This document shows, piece by piece, positions 8,389-20,428 of a stretch of 64,000 nt of DNA (position 1 is the first letter of the stretch; every line of letters begins with the position of its first letter). The stretch covers positions 620,001 to 684,000 of the forward strand of contig NZ_CP150668.1 in the NCBI RefSeq assembly GCF_038024095.1, in the 5' to 3' direction. The position numbers and the translations under genes were made by a program. This DNA is from Polaribacter tangerinus (GTDB taxonomy: Bacteria; Bacteroidota; Bacteroidia; Flavobacteriales; Flavobacteriaceae). The notes under the pieces are model-generated. The model was not told the DNA's origin, ran no database searches, and saw only the letters and a program-made list of their open reading frames with translations.

Positions 8389-9453
8389 ATGTCGTTTAAT
8401 ACGTTTGGTAATTTATTAAAAGTTACTACTTATGGTGAATCTCACGGAACTGCAATTGGTGGAGTTATTGATGGTTTTCCTGCAGGTCTCACCATTAATT
8501 TTAATGCTATTCAGGAAGAACTTAACAGGCGTAAACCTGGTCAATCTAAAATAGTTACTCAGCGTAAAGAACCAGATACCGTAGAATTCCTTTCAGGAAT
8601 TTTTGAAGGTAAAACTACTGGAACTTCTATTGGGTTTATTATTAAAAATACCAACCAAAAATCTAAAGACTATAACCATAACACTAATGTTTATAGACCT
8701 TCTCACGCAGATTTTACCTATGATAAAAAGTTTGGAATAAGAGACTACAAAGGTGGTGGAAGAAGTTCTGCTCGTGAAACTGCCAATTGGGTGGTTGCTG
8801 GAGCTTTGGCCAAACAACTTATTTCTCATATAAATATTAATGCGTTTACATCTTCTGTTGGAGATATTTTTATAGACAAACCTTATCAAGAATTAGATTT
8901 TTCTAAAACTGATACTAATATTGTTCGTTGTCCTGATAAATTGTCTGCAGAAAAAATGATTACGAAAATTAAAGAAATTAGAAAAGCTGGAGACACCATT
9001 GGAGGAACAATTACTTGTGTTGCTAATAATATGCCTGTCGGTCTTGGAGAACCTATTTTTAATAAATTACATGCAGAGCTTGGTAAAGCAATGCTATCTA
9101 TAAACGCTGTAAAAGGTTTCGAGTTTGGGAGTGGTTTTTGTGGTGCACGAATGAAAGGTTCGGAACACAATGATGTTTTTAATTCGAACGGTACAACACA
9201 AACAAACTTATCTGGTGGGATACAAGGAGGTATTAGTAATGGAATGGATATTTATTTTAGAGTTGCCTTTAAACCTGTGGCAACCATTATGAGTTCTCAA
9301 CAAACCATAAACTCAGATAATGAAGTTACAGAAATTACAGGAAAAGGTAGGCACGATCCTTGTGTGGTACCAAGAGCTGTTCCCATTGTAGAGGCAATGA
9401 CAGCTTTAGTATTAGCAGATTTTTGGCTACTTAATAAAACTCGAAAAATATAA
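8389..9453 (+). CDS. aroC: Chorismate synthase
   Basis: This 354-residue protein covers the whole AroC family. It shows the N-terminal [19 protein letters not shown] signature, the flavin-contacting segment [15 protein letters not shown] near residue 120, and the C-terminal signature [17 protein letters not shown]. It catalyses loss of phosphate from 5-enolpyruvylshikimate-3-phosphate to give chorismate, the last shared step of aromatic amino acid and folate synthesis, using reduced FMN. It stands alone between tRNA-Ser and a convergent DUF3467 gene, with its own predicted promoter and terminator. Length is usual for the family. Confidence 0.98.
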   Translation: MSFNTFGNLLKVTTYGESHGTAIGGVIDGFPAGLTINFNAIQEELNRRKPGQSKIVTQRKEPDTVEFLSGIFEGKTTGTSIGFIIKNTNQKSKDYNHNTNVYRPSHADFTYDKKFGIRDYKGGGRSSARETANWVVAGALAKQLISHININAFTSSVGDIFIDKPYQELDFSKTDTNIVRCPDKLSAEKMITKIKEIRKAGDTIGGTITCVANNMPVGLGEPIFNKLHAELGKAMLSINAVKGFEFGSGFCGARMKGSEHNDVFNSNGTTQTNLSGGIQGGISNGMDIYFRVAFKPVATIMSSQQTINSDNEVTEITGKGRHDPCVVPRAVPIVEAMTALVLADFWLLNKTRKI

Positions 9454-9461
9454 CCTTATAG

Positions 9462-9499
9462 TTTATCAAAAGTAAAGCTATCGCTTCACTTTTGATAAA
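9462..9499. terminator. Bidirectional terminator between aroC and DUF3467 gene
   Basis: A 17-bp stem, TTTATCAAAAGTaAAGC / GCTTcACTTTTGATAAA with one mismatch and a TATC loop, lies between two convergent genes. It is AT rich at both feet, so it can serve both strands. Confidence 0.75.
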
Positions 9500-9528
9500 T
9501 ATATTTAAACCAATACAATTTCAAGATT

Positions 9529-9840
9529 TTACGCTTTTCCCGTAGGTCCGAAATTCATTGGAATTGTAGGTTGTTCGTAATCTTTAATTTCTCCGTGAAT
9601 TTCTTCAAACTTTCTCACATTATCTGCCAATGCTTTGGTTAATCTTTTTGCGTGTTGAGGAGTTAAAATAATTCTAGACTTCACTTTTGCTTTTGGCACA
9701 CCAGGCATAATATTTATAAAATCTACAATAAATTCTGATACTGAGTGATTAATAATGGCCAAATTAGAGTATGTACCCTCTGCAACTTCTTGGTCTAGTT
9801 CAATATTTAATTGACCATCTTTGTTTTGATTTTCTTCCAT
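9529..9840 (-). CDS. DUF3467 domain protein
   Basis: This 103-residue soluble protein has the DUF3467 core: YSNLAIINHSVSEFIVDFI, then PKAKVKSRIILTPQHAKRL and LADNVRKFEEIHGEI. The family is small and conserved in Bacteroidota; its function is not known to me. It lies downstream of rpoC in the same orientation, but a large hairpin with a long T run separates them (9876-9924), so it may be expressed partly by read-through. The acidic, Gln/Asn-rich first 20 residues look disordered. Confidence 0.85.
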   Translation of the reverse strand: MEENQNKDGQLNIELDQEVAEGTYSNLAIINHSVSEFIVDFINIMPGVPKAKVKSRIILTPQHAKRLTKALADNVRKFEEIHGEIKDYEQPTIPMNFGPTGKA

Positions 9841-9875
9841 GATATATTTGTATTGAAAAACTTAATTTTAAAAAA

Positions 9876-9924
9876 AAAGTTGAACTGAATACTATAATAC
9901 AATTACAGTAAACAATTCAACTTT
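9876..9924 (-). terminator. Terminator downstream of rpoC
   Basis: On the minus strand AAAGTTGAATTG pairs with CAGTTCAACTTT around an inner stem (TACTGTAAT / ATTATAGTA), and the structure is followed directly by more T residues. It lies about 30 bp after the rpoC stop and ends the long tuf-rpoC transcription block. Confidence 0.75.
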
Positions 9925-9931
9925 AATATAC

Positions 9932-9943
9932 GTAAACGTTTAC
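9932..9943. other. Perfect 12-nt palindrome GTAAACGTTTAC
   Basis: The palindrome lies between the rpoC stop and its terminator. It looks like a dimeric-repressor half-site pair, but no promoter is evident around it, so it may only be a small extra hairpin. Confidence 0.3.
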
Positions 9944-9953
9944 ACGTTATTTA

Positions 9954-12900
9954 TTAGAAACTCTGTTCTATTTCATCTTTAGGTCCTACTAAAATTTTAT
10001 CGTAAGTTCTCATACCTGTTCCAGCAGGAATTTTCTTACCTACAATTACGTTTTCTTTTAGACCTTCTAAAGTATCAATTTTACCACTTACCGCAGCCTC
10101 GTTTAATACTTTTGTAGTTTCTTGGAAAGAAGCTGCAGAAATAAACGATTTTGTTTGAAGCGATGCTCTGGTAATACCTTGAAGAACCTGTTCAGCTGTT
10201 GCTGGTCTGGCATCTCTAGCTTGAACTAAGTTTAGATCATTTCTTTTTAATAAAGAATTTTCATCTCTTAATTGACGAGCAGAAATTATTTGACCAGGTT
10301 TTAAGTTTTCAGAATCTCCAGCATCTTCAACAACTTTCATTCCATAAATTGCGTCGTTGTATTTTATAAAGTCTATTTTATGAATTAATTGATTTTCTAA
10401 GAATAAAGTATCTCCAGAATCAATAATTCGAACTTTACGCATCATTTGACGAACAACAACTTCGAAATGTTTGTCGTTAATTTTCACACCTTGTAAACGA
10501 TATACTTCTTGTATTTCATTTACTAAGTATTCTTGTACTGCAGATGGCCCTTTAATTCTTAGAATATCTGAAGGTGTTGTTGCACCATCAGATAAAGGCA
10601 TACCTGCTTTAATAAAGTCATTTTCTTGAACTAAAATTTGGTTCGAAAGTTTTACTAAATATTTACTTATTTCACCGGTTTTAGATTCTACGATAATTTC
10701 TCTATTACCACGCTTAATTTTACCAAAAGATACAACACCATCAATTTCCGAAACTACAGATGGATTGGAAGGATTACGTGCTTCAAATAATTCTGTTACT
10801 CTTGGTAAACCTCCCGTAATATCTCCTGCTTTACCAGATTTTCTTGGTATTTTTACTAAAGTATGTCCAGATACTACTTTATCTCCGTCGCTAACCATTA
10901 AGTGTGCTCCTACTGTTAAACTATAAGAACGTAAGGCATTACCTTGGTCATCTTCAATTATTAAAGAAGCGATAATCTTTTTGTTCTTAGAATCTGTAAT
11001 TACTTTTTCCTGGAAACCTGTTTGTTCGTCAATTTCTACAGAATAGTTCATACCCTGCTCTAAATTGTCGAATTTTACTTTTCCAGAGAATTCAGAAACT
11101 ATAACACCATTAAATGGATCCCATTGAACAATTGCATCTCCTTTTTTAATGGTTTTTCTATCTTTATCAAAAATAATAGAACCGTAAGGTATAATATTTG
11201 TACTAAGTGTAATTCCAGTTTTCTTGTCGGTAATTTTAATTTCTGCTGTTCTAGAAATTACAATATCAACATCTTTACCTTCATTATCTTTTCCTACTAC
11301 AGTTCTTAAGTCTTCAATACTTACGTTACCATCAAACTTTGCAATTAACTTATTATCCTCAGAAATATTTCCTGCTACCCCACCAACGTGGAAAGTACGT
11401 AATGTTAACTGAGTACCAGGTTCTCCAATAGACTGTGCAGCAATAACACCTACAGCCTCTCCGATTTGAACTTTGCTAAGTGTTGATAAACTTTGACCAT
11501 AACATTTTGCACAAATTCCTTTAGAAGATTCACATGATAATGGCGATCTTACTTCGATACTATCGATACCAGATTTGTCTACTGCTTCTGCTAATTTAGC
11601 TGTAATAGCTTGATTAGCCTCTAACAATAACTCATCTGTTAAAGGATGGTATACATTATTTAAAGATACTCTACCTTCAATTCTATCTGCTAATGACTCA
11701 ACAATTTCATCATTTTTCTTTAAAGGAGCAACTTCTAAACCTCGTAGTGTTCCACAATCTTCTTCGTTGATAATAACATCCTGAGAAACATCTACCAATC
11801 TACGTGTTAAATAACCTGCATCCGCAGTTTTTAAGGCAGTATCTGCTAAACCTTTACGAGCTCCGTGAGTAGAAATAAAGTATTCTAAAATAGATAATCC
11901 TTCCTTAAAGTTAGAGAGAATTGGGTTTTCTATAATTTCTCCACCACCTGCTGTAGATTTTTTAGGTTTTGCCATTAATCCACGCATACCAGTTAACTGA
12001 CGAATTTGTTCTTTAGAACCCCTTGCACCAGAATCTAGCATCATATATACAGAGTTAAAACCTTGTTGGTCTTCTCGTAAGTTTTTCATAGATAGTTCTG
12101 TTAACCTTGTATTAGTAGAGCCCCAAACATCAATTACTTGATTGTATCGCTCTTTTTGTGTTAACATACCCATGTTATAGTTTCCTACAATTGCATCTAC
12201 TTCTTTATTCGCTTCATCAATCATAGATTGTTTTTCGTCAGGAATAATAATATCTCCTAGAGAGAAGGATAATCCTCCTTGAAAGGCAAATTTATATCCC
12301 ATATTTTTAATCTGATCTAAGAATTCACCTGTTGTAGGAATATCTGTAGCTTTTAATATACCACCAATAATACCACGTAAGTTTTTCTTAGTTAAAACTT
12401 CATTAATATATCCTGCTGCGGCTGGTACAACTTCATTAAATAAAACTCTACCTACAGTAGTTTTTATTATTTTAGTTACCTGCTCACCATTTTCGTCAAT
12501 ATCTTGAGTTCTAACTTTTATTCCAGCATTCAAATCTACCTTTTCTTCGTTAAAAGCAATAGTAACTTCTTCTGGTGAATAAAACGTTAATCCTTCTCCT
12601 TTAATTGGTACTTCTGGAGTAGAAATTCTTTCTTTGGTCATGTAGTACAAACCAAGTACCATATCTTGTGATGGTACCGTAACTGGAGCACCATTTGCAG
12701 GATTTAAAATATTATGAGAAGCTAACATTAAAATTTGTGCTTCTAAAATAGCTTCTGGCCCTAATGGTAAATGAACTGCCATTTGATCTCCATCGAAATC
12801 GGCATTAAATGCAGTACACACTAATGGGTGTAATTGAATGGCTTTTCCTTCAATTAATTTAGGTTGAAAAGCTTGAATTCCAAGTCGGTGTAAAGTAGGA

Positions 12901-14228
12901 GCCCTGTTTAGTAAAACAGGATGACCTTTAATTACATTTTCTAGAATATCCCAAACAACTGGTTCTTTTCTGTCTATAATTTTCTTGGCAGACTTTACTG
13001 TTTTAACGATTCCTCTTTCTATCAATTTACGAATTACAAAAGGCTTGTAAAGCTCTGCAGCCATATCTTTTGGTATACCACACTCTGATAGTTTTAATTC
13101 TGGTCCTACAACAATTACAGAACGAGCAGAATAATCTACACGCTTACCTAATAAGTTTTGACGGAAACGCCCTTGTTTTCCCTTTAAAGAGTCTGATAAA
13201 GATTTTAACGGTCTATTAGATTCTGTTTTTACTGCTGATGATTTACGTGTGTTGTCGAATAAAGAATCTACAGATTCTTGTAACATACGCTTTTCATTTC
13301 GTAAAATAACTTCTGGAGCTTTAATTTCTACCAACCTTTTTAATCGGTTGTTTCTAATAATAACTCTTCTATATAAATCATTTAAATCTGAAGTAGCAAA
13401 ACGTCCTCCATCTAATGGTACTAAAGGTCTTAATTCTGGTGGTATCACCGGAATTGCCTTCATAATCATCCATTCTGGATTATTATCTCTATTCTTTTGA
13501 GAATCTCTAAATGCTTCTACAACATTTAAACGCTTTAACGCTTCTGTTTTACGTTGCTTAGATGTTTCTGTATTTGCTTTGTGTCTTAATTCAAAAGACA
13601 ACGCTTCTAAGTCGATACGAGCCAATAAATCTATCAAACACTCCGCTCCCATTTTAGCAATAAACTTGTTTGGGTCCTCGTCGTCTAAGTATTGATTATC
13701 TTGTGGTAATTCATCTACAATATCTAGGTATTCTTCTTCCGTTAAGAAATCCATTTTTTGCAACGGTTCTCCTTCTACATTTTTTGCAATACCTGGTTGT
13801 ATAACAACATAACGTTCGTAGTAAATAATCATATCTAACTTCTTAGACGGTAAACCTAAAAGGTATCCCATTTTGTTAGGTAATGATCTAAAATACCATA
13901 TATGAGCTACTGGTACCACTAAATTAATGTGACCAACTCTATCTCTACGAACTTTCTTTTCTGTTACTTCTACCCCACATCTATCACAAACAATTCCTTT
14001 GTAACGTATTCTTTTATATTTACCACACGCACATTCGTAATCCTTTACAGGTCCAAAAATACGCTCGCAAAACAATCCATCTCTTTCTGGCTTGTGCGTA
14101 CGATAATTTATTGTTTCTGGTTTTAAAACTTCACCTTTAGAAATTTCTAAAATAGCTTCTGGTGATGATAAACCAATGGAAATCTGGTTAAACTTTTTTA
14201 CAGTGTATTTCTCTTGTTTTCTTGCCAT
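9954..14228 (-). CDS. rpoC: RNA polymerase subunit beta-prime
   Basis: The 1424-residue protein is full length for Bacteroidota. The N-terminal zinc ligands are visible ([20 protein letters not shown]), the active-site magnesium loop is [15 protein letters not shown], the bridge and trigger region includes [16 protein letters not shown], and the second zinc site includes [15 protein letters not shown]. It forms the catalytic core of RNA polymerase with RpoB. It follows rpoB by 63 bp, a gap that holds a GC-rich hairpin, and precedes a strong terminator. No anomalies were seen in the reading frame. Confidence 0.99.
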   Translation of the reverse strand: MARKQEKYTVKKFNQISIGLSSPEAILEISKGEVLKPETINYRTHKPERDGLFCERIFGPVKDYECACGKYKRIRYKGIVCDRCGVEVTEKKVRRDRVGHINLVVPVAHIWYFRSLPNKMGYLLGLPSKKLDMIIYYERYVVIQPGIAKNVEGEPLQKMDFLTEEEYLDIVDELPQDNQYLDDEDPNKFIAKMGAECLIDLLARIDLEALSFELRHKANTETSKQRKTEALKRLNVVEAFRDSQKNRDNNPEWMIMKAIPVIPPELRPLVPLDGGRFATSDLNDLYRRVIIRNNRLKRLVEIKAPEVILRNEKRMLQESVDSLFDNTRKSSAVKTESNRPLKSLSDSLKGKQGRFRQNLLGKRVDYSARSVIVVGPELKLSECGIPKDMAAELYKPFVIRKLIERGIVKTVKSAKKIIDRKEPVVWDILENVIKGHPVLLNRAPTLHRLGIQAFQPKLIEGKAIQLHPLVCTAFNADFDGDQMAVHLPLGPEAILEAQILMLASHNILNPANGAPVTVPSQDMVLGLYYMTKERISTPEVPIKGEGLTFYSPEEVTIAFNEEKVDLNAGIKVRTQDIDENGEQVTKIIKTTVGRVLFNEVVPAAAGYINEVLTKKNLRGIIGGILKATDIPTTGEFLDQIKNMGYKFAFQGGLSFSLGDIIIPDEKQSMIDEANKEVDAIVGNYNMGMLTQKERYNQVIDVWGSTNTRLTELSMKNLREDQQGFNSVYMMLDSGARGSKEQIRQLTGMRGLMAKPKKSTAGGGEIIENPILSNFKEGLSILEYFISTHGARKGLADTALKTADAGYLTRRLVDVSQDVIINEEDCGTLRGLEVAPLKKNDEIVESLADRIEGRVSLNNVYHPLTDELLLEANQAITAKLAEAVDKSGIDSIEVRSPLSCESSKGICAKCYGQSLSTLSKVQIGEAVGVIAAQSIGEPGTQLTLRTFHVGGVAGNISEDNKLIAKFDGNVSIEDLRTVVGKDNEGKDVDIVISRTAEIKITDKKTGITLSTNIIPYGSIIFDKDRKTIKKGDAIVQWDPFNGVIVSEFSGKVKFDNLEQGMNYSVEIDEQTGFQEKVITDSKNKKIIASLIIEDDQGNALRSYSLTVGAHLMVSDGDKVVSGHTLVKIPRKSGKAGDITGGLPRVTELFEARNPSNPSVVSEIDGVVSFGKIKRGNREIIVESKTGEISKYLVKLSNQILVQENDFIKAGMPLSDGATTPSDILRIKGPSAVQEYLVNEIQEVYRLQGVKINDKHFEVVVRQMMRKVRIIDSGDTLFLENQLIHKIDFIKYNDAIYGMKVVEDAGDSENLKPGQIISARQLRDENSLLKRNDLNLVQARDARPATAEQVLQGITRASLQTKSFISAASFQETTKVLNEAAVSGKIDTLEGLKENVIVGKKIPAGTGMRTYDKILVGPKDEIEQSF

Positions 14229-14252
14229 CTTGTTTCAAATGTTGATTTTATA

Positions 14253-14272
14253 CAAGGGGTTTTACCCCCTTG
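14253..14272. other. Hairpin in the rpoB-rpoC gap
   Basis: CAAGGGG / CCCCTTG forms a 7-bp GC-rich stem in otherwise AT-rich DNA. No T run follows on the minus strand; it could be an mRNA processing or pausing site. Confidence 0.45.
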
Positions 14273-14291
14273 CAAAGTCCTGTATGAAAAA

Positions 14292-17200
14292 TTATTCTTC
14301 TAATCTAACGTCTAAACCTAAACCTTTAAGTTCGTGCATTAATACGTTAAATGATTCTGGTAAACCTGGTTCTGGCATAGTTTCACCTTTTACGATACTT
14401 TCGTATGTTTTGGCTCTTCCCATTACATCATCAGATTTTACAGTTAAGATTTCTCTTAAGATACTTGATGCTCCATATGCTTCAAGTGCCCAAACTTCCA
14501 TCTCTCCAAAACGCTGACCTCCAAACTGAGCTTTACCTCCTAATGGTTGCTGCGTAATTAATGAATAAGGACCTATAGAACGAGCATGCATTTTGTCTTC
14601 AATCATGTGTCCTAACTTAATCATATAAATTATACCAACGGTTGCTGGTTGATCGAAACGTTTTCCAGTTCCTCCATCATATAAATAAGTGTGTCCAAAT
14701 CTAGGTACTCCTGCTTCATCTGTAATTCCATTAATCTGGTCTAAAGATGCTCCATCAAAAATTGGTGTTGCATATTTGGTATTTAATTTTTGACCTGCCC
14801 AACCAAGAACAGTTTCATAAATTTGACCAATGTTCATACGTGAAGGTACACCTAAAGGATTTAACACAATATCTACAGGTGTTCCGTCTTCTAAGAAAGG
14901 CATATCTTCTGCTCTAACTATTCGAGCAACAATACCTTTGTTACCGTGACGTCCTGCCATTTTATCTCCTACTTTTAATTTACGTTTTTTAGCTATGTAA
15001 ATTTTGGCAAGTTTTAAAATTCCGGCTGGTAATTCATCACCTACAGAGATCGTAAACTTTTGACGTCTTAATGATCCTTGTAAATCGTTCACCTTAATTT
15101 TGTAGTTATGAACTAATTCACCTACTAAATCATTTAACTCCTTATCGGTAGTCCAAGAACCTGTTAAGTGCAAGTAATCATCTACTGAGTTTAACATTTT
15201 TAGAGTATATTTTTTACCTTTTGGTAAAACTTCTTCCCCTAAATCGTTATAAACACCTTGTGAAGTTTTACCACTAACTAGTGCAAATAACTTCTCTATT
15301 AATTCGTCTTTTAAACCTTCAAATTTAGATACAAAAGAGGCTTCTAAAGTAGCTACAGCTTCTTTATCTCTTAATCTTTTGTTTTTATCTTTAACGGCTC
15401 TTTTAAATAGTTTCTTATCAATAACTACTCCTCTCAAAGATGGCGATGCTTTTAAAGATGCATCTTTTACATCTCCTGCTTTATCTCCAAAAATAGCACG
15501 AAGTAGTTTTTCTTCTGGTGTTGGATCAGATTCTCCTTTTGGGGTAATTTTACCAATTAAAATATCACCAGGATTTACTTCTGCTCCAATTCTAATCATT
15601 CCATTCTCATCCAAATCTTTGGTAGCTTCTTCAGAAACGTTAGGAATATCATTGGTTAACTCTTCAGTTCCTAATTTTGTATCTCTAACATCTAAAGAAT
15701 ACTCATCTATATGAATAGAGGTAAAAATGTCTTCTCGAACAACTTTTTCTGAAATTACTATCGCATCCTCAAAGTTATACCCTTTCCAAGGCATAAAGGC
15801 TACTTTCATATTTCTTCCTAAAGCTAATTCTCCTTTTTGAGTTGCATAACCTTCACAAAGAACCTGCCCTTCTGTAACTCTATCTCCTTTAACAACAATT
15901 GGTTTTAGGTTAATAGATGTACCTTGGTTGGTCTTTCTAAACTTTATCAAATTATAAGATACTTCGTCAGAATCAAAACTTACCATCTTTTCTTCTTCAG
16001 TTCTATCGTATTTGATTGTAATTGTATTTGCATCTACATATTCTACAACACCATCTCCTTCAGCATTAATTAAAATACGAGAATCTTTTGCTACTCTTCT
16101 CTCTAATCCAGTACCTACAATTGGAGATTCTGGTCTTAATAATGGAACTGCTTGACGCATCATGTTCGATCCCATCAAAGCACGGTTAGCATCATCATGC
16201 TCTAAAAACGGAATTAAAGATGCCGATATAGATGCAATTTGATTTGGAGCAACATCCATATAGTTAATCTCATCAGGATTTACTACCGGAAAATCACCCT
16301 CTTCACGAGCAATAACTCTATCTAAAACAATAGTACCATCTTCTTTAAGTTCTAAGTTAGATTGAGCAATTTTCATTCCTTCCTCTTCCTCTGCACTCAA
16401 ATAAATTGGCTCTTTACCAGCTACAACACCGTTTTCAACTTTTCTATATGGAGTTTCAATGAAACCTAAATTATTCACTTTTGCAAACACTGATAAAGAA
16501 GAAATCAAACCAATGTTTGGTCCTTCTGGTGTTTCAATAGGACATAATCTTCCGTAGTGTGTATAGTGAACATCACGTACTTCGAAACCAGCTCTTTCTC
16601 TCGATAAACCACCTGGCCCAAGGGCAGATAATCTACGTTTGTGAGTTATCTCTGCTAGTGGATTTGTTTGATCCATAAACTGAGACAATTGGTTGGTACC
16701 AAAGAAAGAATTAATTACAGAAGATAATGTTTTGGCGTTAATTAAGTCAATTGGAGTAAACACTTCGTTGTCACGAACGTTCATTCGCTCACGAATAGTC
16801 CTAGCCATACGTGCTAATCCTACACCAAACTGACCAGCTAGCTGTTCTCCAACAGTTCTTACACGTCTGTTAGATAAATGATCGATATCATCTACTTCTG
16901 CCTTAGAATTAATTAATTCAATTAGATATTTAATAATTGTTATAATATCTAATTTGGTTAAAACTTTTTGATCAATAGGCTCGTTTAGTTGTAATTTGGT
17001 ATTCATTCTAAAACGACCAACTTCACCTAAATTATATCTTTGTTCAGAGAAAAATAATTTATCTATAATACCTCTTGCAGTTTCCTCATCTGGCGGTTCT
17101 GCATTACGTAATTGTCTGTAAATGTGTTCTACAGCTTCTTTTTCTGAGTTTGTAGGATCTTTCTGTAAAGTATTATGAATAATTGCATAATCGGCAGTAT

Positions 17201-18101
17201 CATTGTCTACTTTATGAAGTAACACAGTTTTTGCACCAGCATCAATTATTTCATCAATATGTTCTTTATCTAAGATAGTATCACGATCTAAAATAATTTC
17301 GTTTCTTTCTATAGATACCACTTCACCTGTATCCTCATCTACGAAATCTTCATGCCAAGTTTTTAATACTCTAGCAGCTAATTTACGCCCTAATACTTTT
17401 TTTAATCCAGCTTTAGAAACCTTTACTTCTTCTGCAAGATCAAAAATTTCTAATATATCTTTATCTCTCTCAAAACCGATGGCTCTGAATAATGTGGTTA
17501 CTGGTAATTTTTTCTTTCTATCAATGTAAGCATACATTACTTGATTGATATCGGTAGCAAACTCTATCCAAGATCCTTTAAAAGGAATAACTCTTGCAGA
17601 GTATAATTTTGTACCGTTTGCGTGAAATGATTGCCCAAAGAATACACCTGGTGATCTGTGAAGTTGAGAAACAACAACACGTTCTGCACCATTAATAACA
17701 AAGGTACCTGAATTGGTCATGTAAGGTATAGTACCTAAATAAACATCTTGTACAATTGTTTCGAAATCTTCGTGCTCTGGGTCTGTACAATATAATTTTA
17801 AACGTGCTTTTAAAGGTACACTGTGTGTGAGACCTCTTTCGATACACTCTTGTATTGAGTATCTTGGTGGATCTACAAAGTAGTCTAAAAATTCTAGTAC
17901 AAATTGATTTCTTGTATCTGTGATTGGGAAATTATCCATGAAGGTTTTATACAAACCTTCTTCACCTCTTTCTTCTGCTTTAGTTTGAAGTTGGAAAAAG
18001 TCTTGAAAAGACTTTACTTGAATATCCAAAAAATCTGGATATTCCTTTATCATTTGAGAAGTTGCGAAGTTGATTCTTTCAGTAGTGTTTTTCGTTGCCA
18101 A
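14292..18101 (-). CDS. rpoB: RNA polymerase subunit beta
   Basis: The 1269-residue protein has the full set of RpoB blocks, including the rifampicin-pocket segment [20 protein letters not shown], which shows the usual drug-sensitive residues, the catalytic region [19 protein letters not shown], and the C-terminal [19 protein letters not shown]. It pairs with RpoC to form the polymerase core. It follows rplL by 145 bp; two hairpins in that gap suggest attenuation or processing between ribosomal-protein and polymerase genes. Start [13 protein letters not shown] is the first in-frame ATG. Confidence 0.99.
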   Translation of the reverse strand: MATKNTTERINFATSQMIKEYPDFLDIQVKSFQDFFQLQTKAEERGEEGLYKTFMDNFPITDTRNQFVLEFLDYFVDPPRYSIQECIERGLTHSVPLKARLKLYCTDPEHEDFETIVQDVYLGTIPYMTNSGTFVINGAERVVVSQLHRSPGVFFGQSFHANGTKLYSARVIPFKGSWIEFATDINQVMYAYIDRKKKLPVTTLFRAIGFERDKDILEIFDLAEEVKVSKAGLKKVLGRKLAARVLKTWHEDFVDEDTGEVVSIERNEIILDRDTILDKEHIDEIIDAGAKTVLLHKVDNDTADYAIIHNTLQKDPTNSEKEAVEHIYRQLRNAEPPDEETARGIIDKLFFSEQRYNLGEVGRFRMNTKLQLNEPIDQKVLTKLDIITIIKYLIELINSKAEVDDIDHLSNRRVRTVGEQLAGQFGVGLARMARTIRERMNVRDNEVFTPIDLINAKTLSSVINSFFGTNQLSQFMDQTNPLAEITHKRRLSALGPGGLSRERAGFEVRDVHYTHYGRLCPIETPEGPNIGLISSLSVFAKVNNLGFIETPYRKVENGVVAGKEPIYLSAEEEEGMKIAQSNLELKEDGTIVLDRVIAREEGDFPVVNPDEINYMDVAPNQIASISASLIPFLEHDDANRALMGSNMMRQAVPLLRPESPIVGTGLERRVAKDSRILINAEGDGVVEYVDANTITIKYDRTEEEKMVSFDSDEVSYNLIKFRKTNQGTSINLKPIVVKGDRVTEGQVLCEGYATQKGELALGRNMKVAFMPWKGYNFEDAIVISEKVVREDIFTSIHIDEYSLDVRDTKLGTEELTNDIPNVSEEATKDLDENGMIRIGAEVNPGDILIGKITPKGESDPTPEEKLLRAIFGDKAGDVKDASLKASPSLRGVVIDKKLFKRAVKDKNKRLRDKEAVATLEASFVSKFEGLKDELIEKLFALVSGKTSQGVYNDLGEEVLPKGKKYTLKMLNSVDDYLHLTGSWTTDKELNDLVGELVHNYKIKVNDLQGSLRRQKFTISVGDELPAGILKLAKIYIAKKRKLKVGDKMAGRHGNKGIVARIVRAEDMPFLEDGTPVDIVLNPLGVPSRMNIGQIYETVLGWAGQKLNTKYATPIFDGASLDQINGITDEAGVPRFGHTYLYDGGTGKRFDQPATVGIIYMIKLGHMIEDKMHARSIGPYSLITQQPLGGKAQFGGQRFGEMEVWALEAYGASSILREILTVKSDDVMGRAKTYESIVKGETMPEPGLPESFNVLMHELKGLGLDVRLEE

Positions 18102-18162
18102 AAGAGAATATTTTTTTGATTAAAATCTGAATTAAAATAAAGAACGAATATATACACAAAAT

Positions 18163-18238
18163 GGTTTAGGACTAAAAACTAATGTTTTTAGTACCTAAAC
18201 CTAAATTTGTTTTCCCGATACGCTTAGCATAATCGGGA
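18163..18238. promoter_or_regulatory. Tandem hairpins in the rplL-rpoB gap
   Basis: Two stems follow each other. TCCCGAT / ATCGGGA (18213-18238) is nearest rplL. GGTTTAGG-ACTAAAAAC / GTTTTTAGT-CCTAAACC (18163-18201) has 17 bp with a single bulged base. Neither has a strong T run on the minus strand. In many bacteria this gap carries an attenuator or RNase site that sets the L12 to beta ratio; that role is inferred here. Confidence 0.5.
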
Positions 18239-18246
18239 GTAATAGC

Positions 18247-18621
18247 TTACTTAAGCTCTACCTCAGCTCCAGCTTCTTCTAGAGATGCTTTAAGCCCTTC
18301 GGCTTCGTCTTTAGAAACGCCTTCTTTTACTGCTGCTGGTGCGCTATCTACGATACCTTTAGCTTCTTTTAATCCTAAACCAGTTAATTCTTTAACTAAT
18401 TTTACAACTGCTAATTTAGAAGCACCTGCTGCTGTTAAGATAACATCAAATTCTGTTTTCTCATCTGCTGCATCGTCACCTCCTGCTGCTGGTCCTGCAA
18501 CCGCTACTGCTGCTGCAGCTGGCTCAATACCATACTCATCTTTTAAGATAGTTGCTAATTCATTAACTTCTTTTACTGTTAAGTTAACTAATTGTTCTGC
18601 GAAATCTTTTAAATCTGCCAT
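18247..18621 (-). CDS. rplL: 50S ribosomal protein bL12 (L7/L12)
   Basis: This 124-residue acidic protein has the N-terminal dimerisation helix ([19 protein letters not shown]), an Ala-rich hinge around residues 35-50, and the C-terminal factor-binding domain with [16 protein letters not shown]. It forms the ribosomal stalk with L10 and recruits translation GTPases. It is transcribed after rplJ with a 50-bp gap and before rpoB. Length and hinge are normal. Confidence 0.98.
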   Translation of the reverse strand: MADLKDFAEQLVNLTVKEVNELATILKDEYGIEPAAAAVAVAGPAAGGDDAADEKTEFDVILTAAGASKLAVVKLVKELTGLGLKEAKGIVDSAPAAVKEGVSKDEAEGLKASLEEAGAEVELK

Positions 18622-18671
18622 TTTAATTGTTTTTAAAAATTTTGTTTATTTTAGTTTATTTGTGCGCGAAA

Positions 18672-19190
18672 TTATTTTTCAGATAAGGTTTTTATAATAC
18701 CTGAAAGTGTTTGTCCACCAGATTGTAATGCTGAAACAACATTCTTGGCTGGTGATTGTAATAATCCGATGATTTCTCCAATTAATTCTTCTCTTGACTT
18801 AATGTCTACAAGAGCGTCTAATTGCTCATCACCAATGTATACAGATTCTTCTGCAAATGCTCCTTTTAATAAAGGCCTATTTTTAGATTTCTTTCTGAAT
18901 TCTTTGATTAACTTTGCTGGTGCATTAGCAGCCTCAGCAATCATCATTGATGTATTACCTTTTAATACTGATGGTAAGTCTCCAAACTCTTTGTCTGAAG
19001 CTTCCATTGCTTTTGCAAGTAATGTATTTTTAACAACTGATAACTGAACACCTGCTTTAAAACATGCTCTACGTAAATTAGAGGTAGTCTGTGCATCAAG
19101 TCCAGAAATATCTGCTAAATATATCGTGTTTGTGTCTGCTAATACTGCTGTTAAATCTTGTATTACTTGTGATTTCTCTTCTCTAGTCAT
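18672..19190 (-). CDS. rplJ: 50S ribosomal protein uL10
   Basis: The protein has 172 residues from ATG at 19190 (MTREEKSQVIQDLTAVL), which matches family starts; an upstream in-frame ATG would overlap rplA and add a non-conserved tail. The core includes YLADISGLDAQTTSNLRRAC and SVVKNTLLAKAM, and the C-terminal helix that binds L12 dimers is ALQSGGQTLSGIIKTLSEK. Only 19 bp separate it from rplA, so there is no room for the long L10-binding leader found in enterobacteria. Confidence 0.97.
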   Translation of the reverse strand: MTREEKSQVIQDLTAVLADTNTIYLADISGLDAQTTSNLRRACFKAGVQLSVVKNTLLAKAMEASDKEFGDLPSVLKGNTSMMIAEAANAPAKLIKEFRKKSKNRPLLKGAFAEESVYIGDEQLDALVDIKSREELIGEIIGLLQSPAKNVVSALQSGGQTLSGIIKTLSEK

Positions 19191-19209
19191 AATTATAAGT
19201 TTTAACGTA

Positions 19210-19899
19210 TTATACAGCTTTAACCTCAACAGCAATACTAGGACTCATAGTACTAGACATAAAAACGCTTTTCACATACGTTCCTTTAGCAGTTGTTGGT
19301 TTTAACTTAATAATTGTTTGGATTAATTCATTTGCATTCTCTTCAATCTTCTTAGCGTCGAAAGATACTTTTCCGATTGATGCGTGTACAATACCAGTTT
19401 TATCAACTTTGAAGTCGATTTTACCAGCTTTTACATCTTGTACGGCTTTTGCAACATCCATAGTTACAGTACCTGTTTTTGGGTTTGGCATTAAACCTCT
19501 AGGACCTAAAACTCTACCTAAAGGACCTAATTTACCCATTACACTTGGCATCGTAATAATTACATCTACGTCTGTCCAACCACCTTTAATTTTCTGAAGG
19601 TACTCATCTAAACCAACATAATCTGCGCCAGCTGCTGTTGCTTCTGCTTCTTTATCTGGAGTTACTAATGCTAATACTTTAACGTCTTTTCCTGTTCCAT
19701 GAGGAAGTGTTACCACACCACGTACCATTTGATTTGCTTTTCTTGGATCTACTCCCAAACGAATTGCAATATCTACCGATGCATCAAACTTTACGTTAGT
19801 AATGTCTTTGACTAGCGCTGAAGCTGCAGCTAAATCATAAGATATGGAACTATCTAATTTACTGTGTGCTTCTTTTTGCTTTTTTGTTAATTTTGCCAT
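19210..19899 (-). CDS. rplA: 50S ribosomal protein uL1
   Basis: This 229-residue protein carries the L1 blocks [20 protein letters not shown] and [20 protein letters not shown]. It binds 23S rRNA at the L1 stalk and in many bacteria represses its own operon by binding the rplK leader. It is 20 bp downstream of rplK. Length and motifs are typical. Confidence 0.98.
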   Translation of the reverse strand: MAKLTKKQKEAHSKLDSSISYDLAAASALVKDITNVKFDASVDIAIRLGVDPRKANQMVRGVVTLPHGTGKDVKVLALVTPDKEAEATAAGADYVGLDEYLQKIKGGWTDVDVIITMPSVMGKLGPLGRVLGPRGLMPNPKTGTVTMDVAKAVQDVKAGKIDFKVDKTGIVHASIGKVSFDAKKIEENANELIQTIIKLKPTTAKGTYVKSVFMSSTMSPSIAVEVKAV

Positions 19900-19919
19900 T
19901 TTACTACTTATTATAAAGT

Positions 19920-20357
19920 TTATACTGGTGCTTCACCTTTAACTGTTAAACCCATAGAACGAGCTGTACCTGCAATCATTTTCATTGCCGAAGTAGCTTC
20001 AAAAGCATTTAAATCTGCCATTTTGTCTTCTGCAATAACTCTAATTTGATCCCAAGTAACTGATGCTACTTTCTTTCTGTTTGGTTCGCCTGAACCTTTT
20101 TTAATTTTGGCCGCTTCTAGTAACTGAACTGCTGCAGGAGGAGTTTTTACGATAAAATCGAAAGATTTATCTTTAAAAACAGTAATAACAACAGGTAAAA
20201 CTTTACCTTGTTTGTCTTGCGTTCTTGCATTAAACTGTTTACAAAACTCCATAATGTTAACACCAGCAGCTCCTAAAGCGGGTCCAACCGGCGGCGATGG
20301 ATTCGCTGCGCCTCCCCTTACTTGTAACTTAACTACTTTACTAACTTCTTTTGCCAT
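19920..20357 (-). CDS. rplK: 50S ribosomal protein uL11
   Basis: This 145-residue protein shows the uL11 N-terminal block [19 protein letters not shown] and the rRNA-binding C-terminal domain with [20 protein letters not shown]. It binds the GTPase-associated region of 23S rRNA. It lies 71 bp downstream of nusG in the same operon. Confidence 0.98.
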   Translation of the reverse strand: MAKEVSKVVKLQVRGGAANPSPPVGPALGAAGVNIMEFCKQFNARTQDKQGKVLPVVITVFKDKSFDFIVKTPPAAVQLLEAAKIKKGSGEPNRKKVASVTWDQIRVIAEDKMADLNAFEATSAMKMIAGTARSMGLTVKGEAPV

Positions 20358-20428
20358 TTTAAAAATGTTTAATGATTTGTTTAAATTTGGAAGCTAAAAA
20401 CAAATCGTTGTATATATTTGTGTAACAA

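Noticed and set aside
16600..16800. Possible rifampicin-resistance change in rpoB
   Set aside because: The segment [20 protein letters not shown] keeps the residues of drug-sensitive enzymes.
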